Source: an uncultured Clostridia bacterium (GTDB lineage Bacteria; Bacillota; Clostridia; Christensenellales; CAG-138). Taken from it: DNA of 47,531 nucleotides. Both the position numbers and the translations under genes were made by a program. Position 1 is the first letter of the stretch, and each line of letters starts with the position of its first letter. Shown here in pieces: positions 46,258 to 47,531 of this stretch. The notes under the pieces are model-generated. The model searched no databases, was not told the origin of the DNA, and saw nothing but the letters and a program-made list of their open reading frames with translations. The stretch spans positions 67,153-114,683 of the forward strand of contig CAMZFO010000001.1 in assembly GCA_947306125.1 (NCBI GenBank), in the 5' to 3' direction.

Positions 46258-47531
46258 ATGAAAAAACGATCGCTTTCCCTGCTCATCGCCGTGCTTATGG
46301 TGATGGCGCTCGTTCCCGCGGGCGGAGCGGCAAAGGGCGCGGAGTCCGTGAGCCCGGCTGAACCCGTTTCCCGCTCGCAGACGATAGCCTACAGCACCGA
46401 TTTCGAGACCGATCCGGAGGCGGACGGCTGGACTTTCGTCGATTCCGACGGGGATGGGTATAACTGGAACTGGAGTTATGATCAAAATCAGAAGGCAAAT
46501 TCCGGCGTCGGCATAATCCGATCCGCATCGTGGGACTTGACCGCCCTGTCTCCCGATAACTGGGCGCGCAGTCCGCAGATAACCGTGCCCAATGACAAGC
46601 AGTATGCTTATCTTTCCTTTTACGCGATCGGCCAGGATCGGAACTTTTCTGGTGAAGTCTACAGGCCCTACGTTACCGTGAACGGGCAGGATATCCCCCT
46701 TTCGGATGATATCACCGCCACGCGGAATTATTGGCGCAAGGTATTCGATATTTCCGCCTACGCGGGTATGACGGTATCGTTTGCCATACGCCACTATAAC
46801 GTAACCGATATGTTCATGCTCAACGTGGACGATTTCTCCGTGTTCTCCTCAGACGCGGTCTGTGAGGATGAGGAAGCTCCTGAGCTGCCCCATCCTCTTC
46901 CCGACGGCTGCTTTGACGGCTTCTATTTTGAGGATGATTACGAGATGAACCGCATACAGGTATTTGATGAGAGCGGAGACGGATATGCATGGTATCGGGT
47001 TATTAATTATAGCCTTGCTTATGAGGGTAATACCTATATGGCTTCCTTCTCGTGCTATAACGGCGTCGCGCTTACACCCGATAACTGGCTGGTTTTCACC
47101 GGCGTGCAGATACCTTCAGGCGGCGCGTCGGTCACCTTCAGGGCAATGGGCCAACTTGAAGCCCATCCTGCCGAGCATTTCGCGGCTTACGTGATACCCG
47201 GCAGCGTTTCGAGCGAGGACGATCTGAGCCGCGCCGTTGAGGTCATTGCCGAGACCGAGACGGTTGCTGCATGGACGCAGTATTCCGCCGATCTTTCGGC
47301 ATTCGCGGGGCAGACGGTCTCATTTGTCATACGCCACTTCAACTGCACCGATCAATCGTGGCTGCTCGTAGATCAGGTGGAATTCTGGGTCGAGTCGCAC
47401 GAGTACAACGAGTTTATGCATGGTTACTATTTTGAGGATCCCGCGGAGCTCGATCACATGACCTTCATTGACGGAGACGGCGACTATGAAACTTGGTTCA
47501 TTGCCGATCCTTCAATGGGATACGGCGGGGA
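46258..47531 (+). CDS. Secreted adhesin-like protein with tandem choice-of-anchor J/cleaved-adhesin-like domains (truncated by window end)
   Basis: Absent from the ORF track because no stop occurs before the window edge. ATG 46258 after ggaacggagg; signal peptide MKKRSLSLLIAVLMVMALVPAGGA; repeats 'DFETDPEADGWTFVDSDGDGYNWNW', 'YFEDDYEMNRIQVFDESGDGYAWYR', 'YFEDPAELDHMTFIDGDGDYETWF'; frame read through to 47531. Confidence 0.85.
   Translation, partial: MKKRSLSLLIAVLMVMALVPAGGAAKGAESVSPAEPVSRSQTIAYSTDFETDPEADGWTFVDSDGDGYNWNWSYDQNQKANSGVGIIRSASWDLTALSPDNWARSPQITVPNDKQYAYLSFYAIGQDRNFSGEVYRPYVTVNGQDIPLSDDITATRNYWRKVFDISAYAGMTVSFAIRHYNVTDMFMLNVDDFSVFSSDAVCEDEEAPELPHPLPDGCFDGFYFEDDYEMNRIQVFDESGDGYAWYRVINYSLAYEGNTYMASFSCYNGVALTPDNWLVFTGVQIPSGGASVTFRAMGQLEAHPAEHFAAYVIPGSVSSEDDLSRAVEVIAETETVAAWTQYSADLSAFAGQTVSFVIRHFNCTDQSWLLVDQVEFWVESHEYNEFMHGYYFEDPAELDHMTFIDGDGDYETWFIADPSMGYGG

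Overview
GC-rich bacterial chromosomal window, probably a gut-type Clostridia genome (inferred from gene content; no rRNA or marker was available to test this). It is densely packed with roughly 35-40 genes. There are no tRNAs, rRNAs, CRISPR arrays, transposases or phage genes that I can support. Main blocks: (1) two ECF sigma factor operons, one pairing the sigma factor with a membrane-anchored SERPIN in the anti-sigma position; (2) a MoxR/DUF58/transglutaminase cluster; (3) a minus-strand purine/CTP cluster (purC-purA-purB-pyrG-purF, then a VanY-type carboxypeptidase) with a strong promoter and a structured leader; (4) larE-larB-larC nickel-pincer cofactor genes without larA in the window; (5) acyl-ACP thioesterase, M20 and M42 peptidases, a YibE/F protein; (6) a 2409-aa secreted PHP-family phosphoesterase with five repeated OB-like modules and a C-terminal dockerin; (7) a UvrD-like helicase coupled to a membrane protein and two HAD hydrolases; (8) surface or signalling genes (CapA, RsbW-like/STAS pair, polysaccharide deacetylase, Cthe_2159-like beta-helix lipoprotein); (9) a tandem-domain adhesin running off the right edge and missing from the ORF track. 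Most promising leads: the sigma/membrane-serpin pair, the giant OB-PHP-dockerin protein, and the structured leader of the purine operon. All family calls come from motif recognition by eye, with no database searches.
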